Position numbers and translations under genes: made by a program. A stretch of DNA of 64,000 nucleotides from Dryocosmus kuriphilus (lineage: Eukaryota > Arthropoda > Insecta > Hymenoptera > Cynipidae). Location of the stretch: contig CM076194.1 in assembly GCA_038277395.1 (NCBI GenBank), forward strand, positions 115,287,209-115,351,208, in the 5' to 3' direction. This document shows positions 1 to 12,121 of the stretch, piece by piece; within the stretch, counting starts at the first letter, position 1, and each line of letters opens with the position of its first letter. Under the pieces are notes generated by a model. That model did no database searches. It saw nothing but the letters and a program-made list of their open reading frames with translations, and was not told the origin of the DNA.

Positions 1-176
1 AGAGCCTTAAGTAAAATAATTTCTTTTGGAATTTTTAATTTAAAGGTTTATACCATCCAGAAACACCGAGCGCGTAGCGCGAGGTGAATAATCTATCGAG
101 CGCGAAGCGCGAGTCAAATGTCGAGCGCGAAGCGCGAGTGCCAACAGACGCGTGCCCTAGGCGTTATACTTATATA

Positions 177-246
<70 letters not shown>

Positions 247-330
247 CTTATATATATAGGTATACATCATACTTCGCGCGAAGCGCGCGATGAGAATGTG
301 CCCGCGAAGCGGGCAGATTTTTTTGTACTT
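1..330 (+). repeat. Composite repeat, 3' part of a plus-strand copy, with (TA)n expansion
   Basis: This is the right-hand portion of the composite repeat family. The sequence enters the window at AGAGCCTTAAGTAAAATAAT, then carries three GC-rich palindromes of the form GAGCGCGAAGCGCGAG around 68-140, then the right end GATGAGAATGT (290-300) followed by a GCCCGC/GCGGGC hairpin and a T run. Compared with sister copies, the short CTAGGCGCGC segment before the right end has been replaced or expanded by a (TA)n tract at about 163-262. No coding function is apparent; open frames here only translate the TA repeat. Confidence 0.85.
163..262. repeat. (TA)n microsatellite
   Basis: About 100 bases of almost pure TA dinucleotide lie inside the composite repeat copy. 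It probably arose by slippage after the repeat inserted, because sister copies lack it. Confidence 0.95.
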
Positions 331-868
331 TTTTTGACTCCGTTTTTTTCAGTAATGAACCATTTTCGTCGATGGATTCGGAATCAGCGTCGAAAAACGT
401 ATCGAAAACGATTACGATTATTCCGGAGCCAGGAAAAAAGTTCGTTTTTGTAGGACAGTGTTATAATAAGCCTTTATAAGCTATCGAAGATTTTAATACC
501 CCTATTAATATTTTTTTTTTTGGTAAAGTATTACGGGCGCACTGAAATCGACTGATAATTTCATTCCAGTATGTGCAGAATAGTTTCGTAACCTACACTA
601 CGTGCATCTTCATTAGAGCGTTTCGTCTGGGCTGTTATGATTGGCGGTTACGGATGGAAGCCACACCGAGAACCTCTTTTTTTTTTATTTAAACCAATTT
701 TTCTGGAGTGTTTCCAGTCAAGATGATAATTATTTCCCTACACTGTGCTAAGGTAGCCATAAACATTTATAGTCGTTTCGTGACTTGAAGGAAATAAAAA
801 AAGGAATTAATGAGTTTTTATATAGATGTAGAAACTTAGTTTCATAGCCTCAAAGAATTTATTGTATT
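331..868. other. Non-coding stretch between two inverted composite repeat copies
   Basis: No gene is seen. The stretch is flanked by inverted copies of AGAGCCTTAAGTAAAATA (positions 1-18 and about 866-884), so it sits between oppositely oriented composite repeats. It contains T-rich runs and a moderately GC-rich patch near 370-430, with no recognisable protein. Confidence 0.5.
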
Positions 869-1905
869 TTACTTAAGGCTCTATCGCCCTTAAGGAATAC
901 ATTCTCATCATGACACTCGCGCTTCGCGCTCGATAATTGCATTTTTTTAAAACACATTGTAGATTGGTAAAGTTTTTTTTGTGATTTTCCAAATTTCCAC
1001 AATACAGGATTTCGATTCTTAAAAGTAAAACGATGAGTGTTATAAATAAATTTTGTAGCACTTTCCAAGGTGAACAATTCTGCTTTTTAATATTTTCTCA
1101 TATCTTGCATAGTTTTGCTGAAAAGTGGTTTTCTTTATATTTCATAACATATTTCACGAATAACTCAAAGACTACGCGTCTACACAAAAAAATGATAGAG
1201 AGCAAATTTGTAGATCTTTTTGAGGTGAACAGCTTTGTTTATTATCATTTTTTCGTATCTTGCATAGTTTGGCGGGAAATTTGAAATTTTTTATTTTTAA
1301 TAACCTTTTATCGATTAAAACAAAGACCGTGAATTTGATCAAAAAATGGTTTAAACAAAATTTGTAGATCTTTTTAAATTGAACAACTTTGTTCTTTGCC
1401 ATTTTTTCTTATCTTGAATATTTTGGCGGGAAACCAGAGTTTTTTAATTTTAATAGCGTTTTCTTGATTAAAACAAAAACCGTTCACTCTATCAAAAAAC
1501 GATTAAGACAAAATTTGTAGATTTTTTTGAAATGAACAATTTTACTCTCTTACATTTTTTTGTATCTCTCATAGTTTAGCCGGAAAAGGGATATTTTGAT
1601 TTTGTGAAAACAGTTTTTGATGGATAAAACCATAGCCGTTGGTCAAAAACCGCTGGTTAACGAACCCTTTCTTTTTACCCCTTAAAGAAGTGTACCAAAG
1701 CGCAATCCAATCCAATTAGTCCTTCGAAAGTTATCGTGGGAACAGACTACGACAACGACGACGACGGCGACGACAACAGACAGACAGACACCGTCGTAAA
1801 AACCATTTTTTCGGATTCAGGAGGTCTCAAAACGTGGAAATTTCATGAAATCCGCGAAAGTCAAATTGTACATAAATCTAATACTTTCTCTGATGAGAAT
1901 ATAAT
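869..1905 (-). repeat. Composite repeat, minus-strand copy
   Basis: Read on the minus strand, this copy begins with the left end (inverse of ATGAGAAT at about 1893-1901). It then has the GAC/GTC tract at 1749-1790, the conserved block ending in CAGCGGTTTTTGACC, three subunits of about 150 bases each containing CTACAAATTTTG, and the internal box with a GCGCTTCGCGC palindrome near 915-930. It lacks the outer right-end hairpin segment, stopping at the CTTAAGGCTC block. Apparent frames such as 1736-2173 are by-products of the repeat. Confidence 0.85.
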
Positions 1906-2556
1906 AAAATTTTATTCTTTCAACAATTTTATATTCATAAGAAATGTAATAGTTTCTTTCTATACTTATTTCATGTATTTCGCTACTTGGCACGTATTCA
2001 ACGGCTTCCTGAAATTTGAAATACACGACAGGTCTACCTCGAACGAAATTTATGAGTCTATCTTGGCGAATTTAACTCCAATAAGCTGGGATTTTATGTG
2101 CTGCTGGAGCAAAGTGCCAAGAAAACGTAATCGACGGAACCCATGTAAATACGGCCACTTACCTACCATTTGACGTTAGGTCTCCTTGACAGGAGAATTG
2201 CCAATTTTTCAATTGTGAAACCGTTGACTTGTCTCAAGCGATCTGCGTCACGAGATGGCCTTGTGTTCATGTAGCTGCTGATCACTTGGCTGCAATTAGA
2301 AAGCAAACCCATAAAACATTGAATCGCAAATTGGAAATGAGCTGACATTCCAGCTTATGTAGATTTCTAAGTGTAACAGGTGTACTGCTCATATATATTA
2401 CACATTCCAACAACTAGTTTTATTCTCACTTAAATATTTTTACATGTTTCATTACGAATATTCAGTTTCGTTGGTTTTAATATTGAATTCTGAATAAGGA
2501 ACACAAATGTTATATTAAGGAGTGCATAAAGCGAGTCATTTACGAATAAATTGTCT
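1906..2556. other. AT-rich non-coding stretch
   Basis: Nothing gene-like or repeat-like is recognised between the composite repeat and the hAT-like element. A moderately GC-rich patch at 2080-2350 has no convincing open frame. Confidence 0.4.
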
Positions 2557-2561
2557 GAAAC

Positions 2562-5500
2562 CAGGGTGTCTACTGTACGGGAAATCCGGGAAAACCGGGA
2601 ATTGTACGCGAATTTCATGTGTGCGGGAAATGTACAGGAATTTCCAGAAATGTACGGGAATTTTATAGAAAGTTAGATTTTTTGAAATTAAAATGAAAAC
2701 GCGGGAAATTGAATCACTTTGTTGAGGCGCCATCTATGTGTGTACGCACTTAACCACTTCGATTCTTTGCTAGTACCCTATTCTTTGCTAACCTAATCTA
2801 AATCAAACAAAATCGACGTGGTTCAGTGTACTAATATTATAACTGTCCCGAGTCTACGATTGTAACGATTGAAAAAACAAGATTTTATCATCTTCCTCAA
2901 TTTGACGAAATTGTAAAATCACGAATTACGTATCGAAACTGTTAAGCGTGATTTGATTGTTTTCATCAATCAAATGTAGCATAAAAGGTAAATCATGTTT
3001 CTGTGAATTTCATTCCCATAATTAAGATTCAAAATATTGTATCGGCTGCATAACCTAAAAAATTATAATATTTTTGTTTTGACTTTTTAATGTTTTAATT
3101 CTCTTTCAATTCAATAACGCCCACTCGTTGTTTGCTATTTCTATATTGCAAAAAAGTAATTATTTCAAATAGTTGTAGAATTTATAGTGAAGATTTGCAC
3201 CTAAAATTCCGTAAAAAATTCTAAAAATTTGTTTTTTTTTTTGCAATTTTTCCAAAATTGTATTTTTGTTCAAGATGAGTAAGCGTACAGCTCGTGGAAG
3301 AATTAAATATAAAAAGGAATGGGAGGTCCAATTTCTATGGTTTGAACCCCATCCCCTGAATGAATATGCTGCAAGATGCAAATGGTGCAATCACTGCCCA
3401 ATCTCTGTTGAGAGAATGGGAATCACAGCTCTGAAGAGTCATCAGAACGGTGGCAAGCATAATCCATCAGCTAAAGCATATGAAAAAACTGTGCCTTTGA
3501 TAAATCAATGGATTCTCAAACCCGAAACTCTGCCTACGAAAGATTCAGAACCAGAATCTACAAATAATCGACTCTTCGATGATCGATCTTCAATCGGATT
3601 CGAAAAAACTCTTAACAGACTCAACGCAAGGCTCAGCTTCTCAGCTCTCCCAAATGATCATCAAAAAAGGACGCTTGATTTCTTTTTAATGAAAAAATCC
3701 ACGACTGTAGCTGAGATAAGCTGGTATTTGCAGGCTGTAATTATGCATCGTTCCCTTCGCGATGCTGAAAGTGACTGCATTTTGATGAAAGCAATTTTTC
3801 CCGATAGTAAAATTGCGGAAAATATGAAACTGAAGAAAAATAAGATTTCTTACGACGTAACATTTGGCTTGGGTCCTTATTTTCGATCTGAACTGAACGA
3901 AAAGATCAAAAACTGTGCCTTTTACGTGGTTGGTTTCGACGAATCTCTGAATAAGTACTCCCAATCACAGCAAATGGACATCACAGTGAGATATTAGGAT
4001 TCACAAGAGAACGAGGTCAAAACGCGATACTTCACGTCTGTATTTTTGAGAAGTGCTAAAGCCAATGATATTTTCAAAGGCTTGAAAGAAGCTCTTGTCG
4101 ATAACGACACGAAAAGTATTCTGAAAATCTCCATGTATGGTCCTAATGTTAATTTAAAAGTTTTTAAATTACTTTCTGGCTGAGTTGAGATCTGAAAAAG
4201 ATGACCCTCAACTTTTGGACATTGGATCATGTGGAATGCACACTCCTCACGGCCCTTTCAGAACTGGAATAACATCAGCTAATTGTAATTTGATTGATCT
4301 CTTCAGAACTTGTACAATTTCTTCAAGGACGTTTCTGCTCGCCGAGGAAATTTCATTCGGATTACAAATTGTCTGCTTGAAAATGCACCTGTTGCGCAGA
4401 GAATTTTGTTGATTTTGGAATTAATAAAAAAATACTTCGATTCTTTTAAAAATCGACCAAAAAACGAACATCCAAAGTGCAAAAGTTTCGAGATTGCACG
4501 AAAATGGGTGAAAGACGATCTCCTTCCTGCGAGACTGGCATTCTTTGAAATGTTTGCACGGGAAATCGAACCATTTCTTGATGAATTTCAAAGTGATAAG
4601 CTATTGGCTCCATTTCTTCACGTTGCTTTGTATCAAATCGTTCACATTTACAATGACTCGCATCGTGAAGAAAGAAGTTTTAGACTCTACGCCCATCAAA
4701 GACATCGATATGAATGATAATAAAAATCTCAAGATAACCAAAGAGGTTGACGTAGGTTTCGGCGCAAGGAAATTTTTGAAATCCAAAAATTTGTCGCAGA
4801 AAGACATTCTTTTCGATCGGTCTCCATTGAAATATCCTTTGGCAAGAGCAATAACGTGCATTGATCCGGCCATAGTTGGAATTGGAGGAGAAAAACGTTT
4901 GAAACGAGCGCTCGAAATCTTCGTCGAAAAGAATCTTTTAATTCCCAGCATGGCTGAATCTGTTTCCCATGAGTATTCCAGATTTATCGAAATTTGTAAT
5001 GTCAGGAATGAAATGGGGAATTTTTCCCGAAAAAAAACACGTCATGATCATCTGTGAATGAAAGTTCCTGGCTCGAAAGATGAATTCAAATACTTGGAGA
5101 TTTTCGTGAAAATGGCTCTTATATTATCACATGGCAACGCTGCAGTCGAAAAGGGTTTTTCTGTCAATAAAGAATGCCTTGTGGAAAATTAAAAAGAAGC
5201 ATCTTTGATTGCCCAGCGCCACGTTTATGACGCTGTTACGGAACGTGGTGGTATTTTGAAGACCGAGATTAGTCAGTCCATGGTGCGCGCATTTCAAAAC
5301 TCCCGCAGCAGGTACACTGAAGTGCTCAAGGAGCAACGACAAAGAAGAGTGAAAGAAATTGTTGAAGAAGAAAAGAAAAGAGAAACAGCCAGAGAAGTTC
5401 AAGGACTGGAAAAGAAAAAAGTGGCTTTGGATAGCGAACGGAACGTGTTAATTGAAGAAATTGAGAAGAAAAAACAAAAATTGAAGTGATATTCGAAGCT

Positions 5501-5643
5501 GTTAAATGAAAATGCACTTTTTTTATATTATATAGTTGAAAAATAATTGTGATAGAATTTTCAAAAAGATGTACGGGAAAGTTGTGGGGAATGTACGGGA
5601 ATGTACGGGGATTTTTTTTTTGGCCTACTCAGTAGACAACCTG
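2562..5643 (+). mobile_element. hAT-like DNA transposon with terminal inverted repeats
   Basis: The left end CAGGGTGTCTACT and right end AGTAGACAACCTG are inverted repeats with one mismatch. The 5-bp direct repeat GAAAC lies immediately outside both ends (2557-2561 and 5644-5648), consistent with a target-site duplication; 5 bp rather than the usual 8 bp would fit the hAT5-type subgroup. Both subterminal regions carry several copies of TGTACGGGAA. The element encloses a decayed transposase gene (3275-5488). Its total length of about 3.1 kb is typical of an autonomous hAT. Confidence 0.85.
3275..5488 (+). pseudogene. hAT-like transposase, BED-type zinc finger at N terminus, inactivated
   Basis: The ATG at 3275 opens a frame with a BED/C2H2-like finger (CKWC followed by HQNGGKH, residues about 35-70), then GLGPYFRSEL, a FDESLN motif and MYGPNVNLK, which are typical of a widespread hAT-related transposase group. 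Next come IGSCGMHT, then the C-terminal dimerisation hallmark LSHGNAAVEKGFSVNKECL at about 5127-5183, and a charged coiled-coil tail ending at 5488. It is broken by a TAG at 3995-3997, a TGA near 4182, frame changes near 4175, 4310 and 4640, a TGA at 5055 and a TAA at 5190. The parts stay in the correct order, so it is a recent fossil rather than scrambled sequence. It would have bound the element's ends and catalysed cut-and-paste transposition. The start was chosen at the first ATG ahead of the finger. Confidence 0.85.
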
Positions 5644-5755
5644 GAAACGGTACCCTATTTTTCGAAATTGTTAGTAAAGTTACTGCTTTTTTCCGGTGCA
5701 TTATATAGGATAAATATAAAAATTGTGATGGGCAATCATAAGATATGATGGACGG

Positions 5756-6947
5756 TAGGGCGTATTGAAAATAAAAAATATTTTTATTATGCTTTCAAAT
5801 AGGGATAAAAAGTTGGTGGCAGGTGCCAGAATTACTCTCCTAGAAGGGACAAAAATTCCTTCAGTTTGCACAATGACGTTAAGTGTTAAAATAAGGAAAA
5901 TACGGTTACTTCTCAGTATTATAAGTCTGAAAAATATTTTTTTATGTTCAGGATTCATATTTCGTTTGAAGCAAAATAATTTTTTCTTTCTTGTTTGAAC
6001 GAACTGAAAATGTTTTCTGATGCTAACAGGTTTATATTTACACAGTTTAGACCCCAGAAAAAAATATCTTTCTCACATTGGTTTTATACTTGTAAAAAGG
6101 ACAAGAAATATAATTTTACTCTATTTTTCAATATCCTTTTTGCAATTTTTATAAATTTTTTACCTTTTTGAGAAGTTCACAAGGAGCCGTACTTAAATTA
6201 CGTAACGGATTATTGAGCCCCCCCCCCCCCCCCTCACCCCATAGCTGCTACTTAATTTAATTACGGCCCCTAATGAATGACGTATTTATTTTAAATATAA
6301 TAATGTAAAAAATCTGGAAGCCAGCTTACTTATTGAATAAAGACGAGTTATAATTTGAATTCAAATGTAATTTCAAAATTTGGTAAAATTTTTCTATTTT
6401 GGAAACATGCTCTGATAACCTCATCTCTTGCATCGGAAGAAAATACCTTATTAGATGCTGCCATCACACCGCTTTTACGCATCTTTCTACAGCTTGTGTG
6501 TGAGAACATAAAATATTTTTTTCTGAGGTCTAAACTGTATAAATGTGAGCCTGGTAGCATTATAAAACATTTTCAGTTCGTGCAAACAAGAAAGGAAAAA
6601 TTATTTTGCCTCAAACGAACAAGTTTGCCACTTTTCGTACTTTTTACCAATACTCATTACTTTAACATTAATATGAGAACATAAGATAATGTTGTATTGG
6701 GTTTGTATTGCAGAGGTACACATATCGATGTAGTATACAACTTTTTCTATGAATAATGATAAGAAAAAAAATTTCGAGCTTAAAATATTGAAAATTAACC
6801 GTATTTTCCTTATTTTGACACTTAAGGTCATTGCGCAAACTGAAGAATTTGGTTTCCTTCTAGGAGAGTAATTTTGGCACCTAATAACAACTTTTTATCC
6901 CTGTTCCAAAGAAAAAGAAAAATATTTTTAATTTTCGATACGCCCTA
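5756..6947. mobile_element. Foldback/MITE element with 8-bp target duplication
   Basis: The ends TAGGGCGTATTGAAAA and TTTTCGATACGCCCTA are inverted copies. ATGGACGG occurs directly outside on both sides (5748-5755 and 6948-6955), a perfect 8-bp duplication. The arms are long (about 5756-6080 and 6490-6947) and imperfect, around a central region with a C-tract at about 6216-6238. There is no transposase; short frames are incidental. An 8-bp duplication suggests mobilisation by a hAT-type or other 8-bp-duplicating transposase; the family is not named here. Confidence 0.85.
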
Positions 6948-6975
6948 ATGGACGGAGAAGTGAGCTACGACCTAC

Positions 6976-7173
6976 TTGTGCGACGGCATGGGCAGTGGCG
7001 ATGAAGATGACGCGTGTCACGATTGTTCTCTGCGGCAAGGAGGTCGAGACTAAAGAAAGTTCATGACTTCCGGTCCACATTAGTTCAACACATCGCGATC
7101 CTTGAATTGCAAATGAGTCGATGAAATTGTCTGTCAGCACTGGCTCTAGAAGCATCGTTCCGCTAGCACCTTT
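6976..7173 (-). CDS. Candidate internal exon, unrecognised protein
   Basis: On the minus strand a 198-base segment is fully open (66 codons, phase 0 at both ends). It lies between an AG (CAG just upstream of position 7173) and a GTAGGT donor starting at 6975. The predicted peptide includes VLTDNFIDSFAIQ, VELMWTGSHELSL and TRVIFIATAHAVAQ, a balanced composition unlike the surrounding AT-rich DNA. The upstream pyrimidine tract is weak, which lowers confidence. It lies 20 bases from an element insertion. I do not recognise a family; it may be a host exon, an older element remnant, or chance. Confidence 0.25.
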
Positions 7174-8400
7174 CTGTTTCGTTACAATCTCGAAGCATGC
7201 TTGATAGCTATTAGAAGCACCAATTTAATAATATAAATAATGATAAATTATTGTAAAAATATAATTTTTAAACTATTAATAGAGGTAATTTTTATAAAGA
7301 AAGTAGAAGCGTCAAAAGAAGGAAGAGTAAAGGCTAGAGTATACTAAGGAAATGATAGAAGATGTAGGTTGTTGTTTAGATTGTGAAATGAAAAGTGTAG
7401 CATAGACAAGATAAAAATGGAAAATTCCTTCAAATATCTAAGATTGTTGACTCTGAATATAACTAGGGACCATTTTTACGTAGAAGCTTTGCCTAAATTT
7501 CCGTTTTTTCATTTCTCCAGTTTGAATTCTTTTTCGTTTTGTGTACATTAACGGAACCAGATACTTTTCACTTTTTATAACCGCTCGTAAGTGACCAACT
7601 CCAATTTTATGGTCGAGATTCTGGAACTGATTTGCATACTCATTTATTCTCAATTGCGACAAAGTATACTCTCTTCGCTACTTTGTAGTGGCAATTTACG
7701 CTTCCAACTCCATAACAAGTTTCTTTTTGGAGCTGTATGCCCATGAAGCTTTATGCAGTTTATCAAAGAGGTCGCCTTTAATGACCTGCTTCAGATACAC
7801 TCGTTACGCATCCTTCACACATGCTTTTTTTCAGCAGGGAATATAACAAGATGTATGCATCCACTAGGGCTATATACCCATATAGAGTATAGACTGTATT
7901 ATTCGTACTGAAGGGCCACTGGTGAGAACCCCGATCTACTTAAACACCCCTGGTCCATGGGACGTCAGCACTGGGGTGCAAAAGAGTTTGTGTGCGTAAT
8001 TATGTCTGTGTTGCATCTTGGGAACTCTCGATCGGGACAAGGTTATAGATTGGGGTTAGGGAAAATCGTCGAACCGTTAAGAAACTGCTTTCATTGAGGG
8101 AAAAGGTGTTTGATCCATGTACTACAATGTGCATACCCAGAACGAAAGCCTTCATGACATAAAATTTGTATCGGCTTGCGGATTAAGGAACACTACAATA
8201 CATCTTCTCGACGAGTTTCCTTATCTGAAATTTCATCTGCACATAGAGAAGTGAAGAAATCGCCCACCGTATATGGGTGATTTTCATCTAACACTGCAAT
8301 TTTGTGTCCTCAATAATAAAATTATGAAAGTAATAAAAATGTTATTTTTTCTGATTTTATATATGCATTATGGTGTATCAAACACATATATATATAACGT
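7174..8400. other. Non-coding stretch, mixed composition
   Basis: No gene or named element is supported. The part at 7850-8260 is less AT-rich than its surroundings, but all frames are short. Confidence 0.4.
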
Positions 8401-8456
8401 GGCCACGCTTGATCACTAAAATTATTTATAAAAAATGAAGTTGCAAAATCATGGGA

Positions 8457-9376
8457 TGCCAGGGGAATTACATGAGTGCCAGGGGAATTACATTTATTGC
8501 AGTAATTTTCAGATTATCATTAATAAACATTATTTTTATAAAAAATAAGTGTTGTACAATGTATGAAATATATGTGTAGAATATAAAATACGATACCAAA
8601 AATTCCTAACACAGTAAGTGTAAGTAAGTGCCAGGGGACGTTACAATTTAAATTTTGTTAATTAATAACAATATTGCATACAGATCTTATATTTTATTAA
8701 CTTTTATGAAAAAGTGTTGATACCTAAGCATATAAAATAACAATATTTTTCATTATGTATTATAGAAGTTTTGAGAAATTCCGAAATGTTCTACAATATG
8801 CCAGGGGAGGTTACATGCCAGGGGACGTTACATACCTTGTTATTCTCAATTTAAATAAAAAATAAAAAATAATTTTGAAATTTACAAGTAATTTTGTTTA
8901 AAGGCTACTACAATACAAATGTTTTGCATTTACTTGTTTGGAATATGTCTTTTTTTTTCAAAATACAGCATGCCAGGGGAGTTACAGTTAAAAAGGTACG
9001 CATCAAATTTTCCATGAAAAAGTCTTATATTTTTATTGTTACACATTTTATCAACGTAAAAACTATCATAATTCATTAAACACATCTTGATATTCGATAC
9101 CTATGTGGTATGAAGCTATATTTTTGATAAACAATTGTTTAATAGAGTCTTAAATGCAAAGCTTCCTCCGAAAGTCAAAAAGTGATTACAACATTCCATA
9201 TGCTCTGTTGACCAAAATAAAATATGTATATAAGAACATGTCTTTGATATATTTATATTTGACTATATAGAATATAAATTTAAGCCAAATTACAAAGATC
9301 TAAGTCAATAATTTCATCTTCATTTAAGTACGGAATTATACGACCCAAAGGTGATTACATGCCAGGGGACGTTACA
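8457..9376 (+). repeat. Seven dispersed same-direction copies of a 17-base box
   Basis: The box TGCCAGGGGACGTTACAT (variants with AATTACAT, AGGTTACAT, AGTTACA) occurs at 8457, 8477, 8629, 8799, 8816, 8971 and 9360, all on the plus strand. Spacings are about 20, 152, 170, 17, 155 and 389 bases, and AT-rich DNA lies between the boxes. No inverted copy was found nearby and no gene lies between them. This resembles clustered protein-binding sites or subterminal repeats of an unidentified mobile element. Confidence 0.85.
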
Positions 9377-9915
9377 TTTCGCACTTTCACGAATTTTTAG
9401 TACTACTAAAAAAAATTTTTTTTCCAAGTCTTGCAAGTGCCCCTAGTAAAAGGCAACAAAATGCATCAAAGGCACCTAGTCTCATAGTTTTATATTTGTT
9501 ACTTAATAAAATATTCCCCGATTACATGAATTTACGTGTTAGATAAAAATCACTCATATATACTCGGTCGCGAATGAACGCATCATCGTCACAAAAATCC
9601 GCTTATTAATGACAAACTACCCATCAACCGAAACTAACTGCAAATATGCAGTGTAAGCAGCTTTACATTGTAAATTGTAAGATGTAATCCGTTGACGGCG
9701 CTCGAAACGAATTGTGTGCCCGCTTCAGCATCATTGTATTCGTGGGATGCCTATAGCGAAATCTCTTGCACGTTTACCTGCATGACGCCCTATCTCGTAA
9801 ATTCGCGTGCTAGATTTTGATATATTCCGACAGCCGCTACCGTGCACGTTTTGTAGACATAATATGCGAATACTAGACCCAGAAAGTTTACAGATTTTTG
9901 TACAATTATCTTAGT
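9377..9915. other. Non-coding stretch
   Basis: No feature is recognised. The segment at 9690-9850 is somewhat GC-richer but has no open frame of note. Confidence 0.4.
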
Positions 9916-10620
9916 CATGATGGCCACTTGACCGGGAAATCGAGAAATGATCGAGATTTTTTTGAGACCAGAAAATAACAGGGAATGACCGGAAATTTAT
10001 TTTCTGAAAGGAAATTTTTTTAATCTTTAGTTTTAGTACAAAAACCTATACAATGACTTTAAATGTCAGTTGACATTACATGAAATAATGTGAGATTAGA
10101 AACGAATTCGTTTGGAAGTTTTTTAAAACGTATTCCAGTGGGAAGTTATGCAGTTTCAAACATTTATCATTTTAAATTCAAGATGTTCAGAATTGAATAA
10201 TTATGTGCTGAAATTTGATAAATTGTGTAATTTCAAATCTATAGTGTTTGAAATTTAACCATTTTTATTTTAATAATATTTTTAGTACTTCTTTCTCAGT
10301 CTGGCGAATTTTGATGGCCCTAAGTGTTCTCCTACTTTGGAATTGTATAATTATTTTTAATATTTTTCATTTCGAAATTGCCTAATTTTAAAAACTTCGA
10401 ATTTGTAGAATATTGAATACGTTTGAATACAAATTAAAAATTTTCCCGCATTAGATTCATTAAGTTATTGATTCTTATTTAAATACTTCAAATTATAAAT
10501 TGTTTAACCTTGAAGGTTTGATTTCGAAAACCTAAGTAAACGGGAAAATTGTTTAAAAACACAGAAAAAAAGCCGAGACATGATCGGGAATTTTTTTTCT
10601 GATTCTTGAGTGCCAGCTTG
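9916..10620 (+). mobile_element. Non-autonomous hAT-like element, decayed copy
   Basis: The left end (ATGGCCACTTGACCGGGAAA) and right end (GAGTGCCAGC) resemble the ends of the better-preserved copy at 24275-26907. The internal block CAATGACTTTAAATGTCA is also shared. The interior is a series of short AT-rich words such as AATTGTATAATT with no coding capacity. Terminal duplications are no longer clear. This copy lacks the 880-base insertion found in the 24-kb copy, so it serves as an empty-site comparison. Confidence 0.65.
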
Positions 10621-12121
10621 TAATTATAAAATCTTTCTCGCTTTCTGAACGCTGTTCTTAATATTTTAAGAGCTTCCCTTAACAATAATTCTTTTGACGT
10701 TTCCAGTGGAACAAATTGTCATGAATGGACTGCTATTCATAAAGAAAGGAGGTTGCATATGGAACAATTCATTCTTTTTTTTCTGAAAAGGTCACTGGTG
10801 TGACTCTCGACGGCGAAACTTGGTTCCTCGAGGTTACCAGAGTAAACGGTACCGGCACATTATGCTCGAGGACTGTTTCGCAGACGGCTTTTTAGTGGTC
10901 CGTTACTTTTTATGAAGGCACTTTACGTTGCATGCTCATTCGGAGCCTTTTATGCGGAAAGTGTCAGCGACCTCGACTTCCATTAAATACTCGCTTACGT
11001 ATTTCCGGTCTTTTGTCCTGGACTGGGCAATGTCGGACCTTATCAACAATCCCAGTGAAATCGTGTAATTTTTGCTTCATGTCGATTTCATTTTATTAAC
11101 CCATGAACTCATGAATTTCACTTTCCCCAAAACTTTCACATCATGGAAAAATTTTTTTTAAGTTGAATGTTCAATTGAACAAATTTTTTGTATCGATTCC
11201 TTTGCAAACTAAAAGCTGTAATAAAGTATTGGTTTATTTAGATTAAAAATAATATTGTATTATATACAACAATCTTGTGATATCTAATTTTAATTGTAAG
11301 GCAATATTTTATTTTTGGATAAAATGTAGAATTGGGAAAAATATTCCGTTCGTATATACGTTCAGAATTTCAATTACAATTGAGCTCTCTCGGATTCAAT
11401 TAATCGCCCGATGCTCGAAAACGGCGTAAAAATATTCTCTAAACATCTCATTAGATGAAAAATTTTTAATTCGCAAAATTAATTTTGTTATTATATAGGC
11501 TTGTAGAGAATGACAAGACAGAGCTTTTTTCTATAATGCACTTTTTTTGTCCGATAATTATTTTTAATAATAAAAATAAAAAATTGAAAAAAACTTTCAC
11601 TTCAAAATCAATATGTATTTGAAACATAAATCATCATATCTTAGCCAAATATTATTGAAACTGTTTGAAGCTTGGCACGCATTAGGGTGGGGCGAAAAAA
11701 AATTATTTTAGAAATCGCAAACAATACCATGCCTAAAAGTAGTGCATTTGGGGACCCCAATGAAGTGTACTGGTTGTGCAATCGATCGATTTAAGTCTTG
11801 ATAACGCCCGCCATAAGATTAGGATCGAAAATTTCTTTCTGAATTAATCTGTCTGAATTTCCCTCTTAACCATATGTATTTCTGTTACGAAACATATAGA
11901 TTGAAGGTACACAAAGGCTAGTATGGTTAAGGTAGTATGTGTTGAGACTTCAATTCAATTTCCCTAAGAAGCAGCCAGACTGAGTATAACTGGATCACCC
12001 CAACTTTTGGCTTGGAACGAAAGTTTCGTTGGCCTGTTAACCATAATGGGCTATCTGCACGTTGATCCTAGCGACAACTGTTGGTGAAAGTCTTTTAAAG
12101 TCGGACCTGAAGTAAAGCATT
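10621..12121. other. AT-rich non-coding stretch
   Basis: No gene is recognised. The segment GGGTGGGGCGAAAAAAAA near 11684-11701 resembles a MITE terminus, but no partner end was found. A perfect short inverted repeat, AACGAAAGTTTCGTT, lies near 12016-12030. Confidence 0.4.

Noticed and set aside
290..330. Helitron 3' end, because of the hairpin close to the right end
   Set aside because: The hairpin is followed by AGATTTTTT, not CTRR, and the left end does not begin with TC; no Rep/helicase gene was found.
64..330. CRISPR-like array from repeated GAGCGCGAAGCGCGAG palindromes
   Set aside because: Spacing is irregular, the spacers are shared between copies, and the context is a eukaryotic dispersed repeat.
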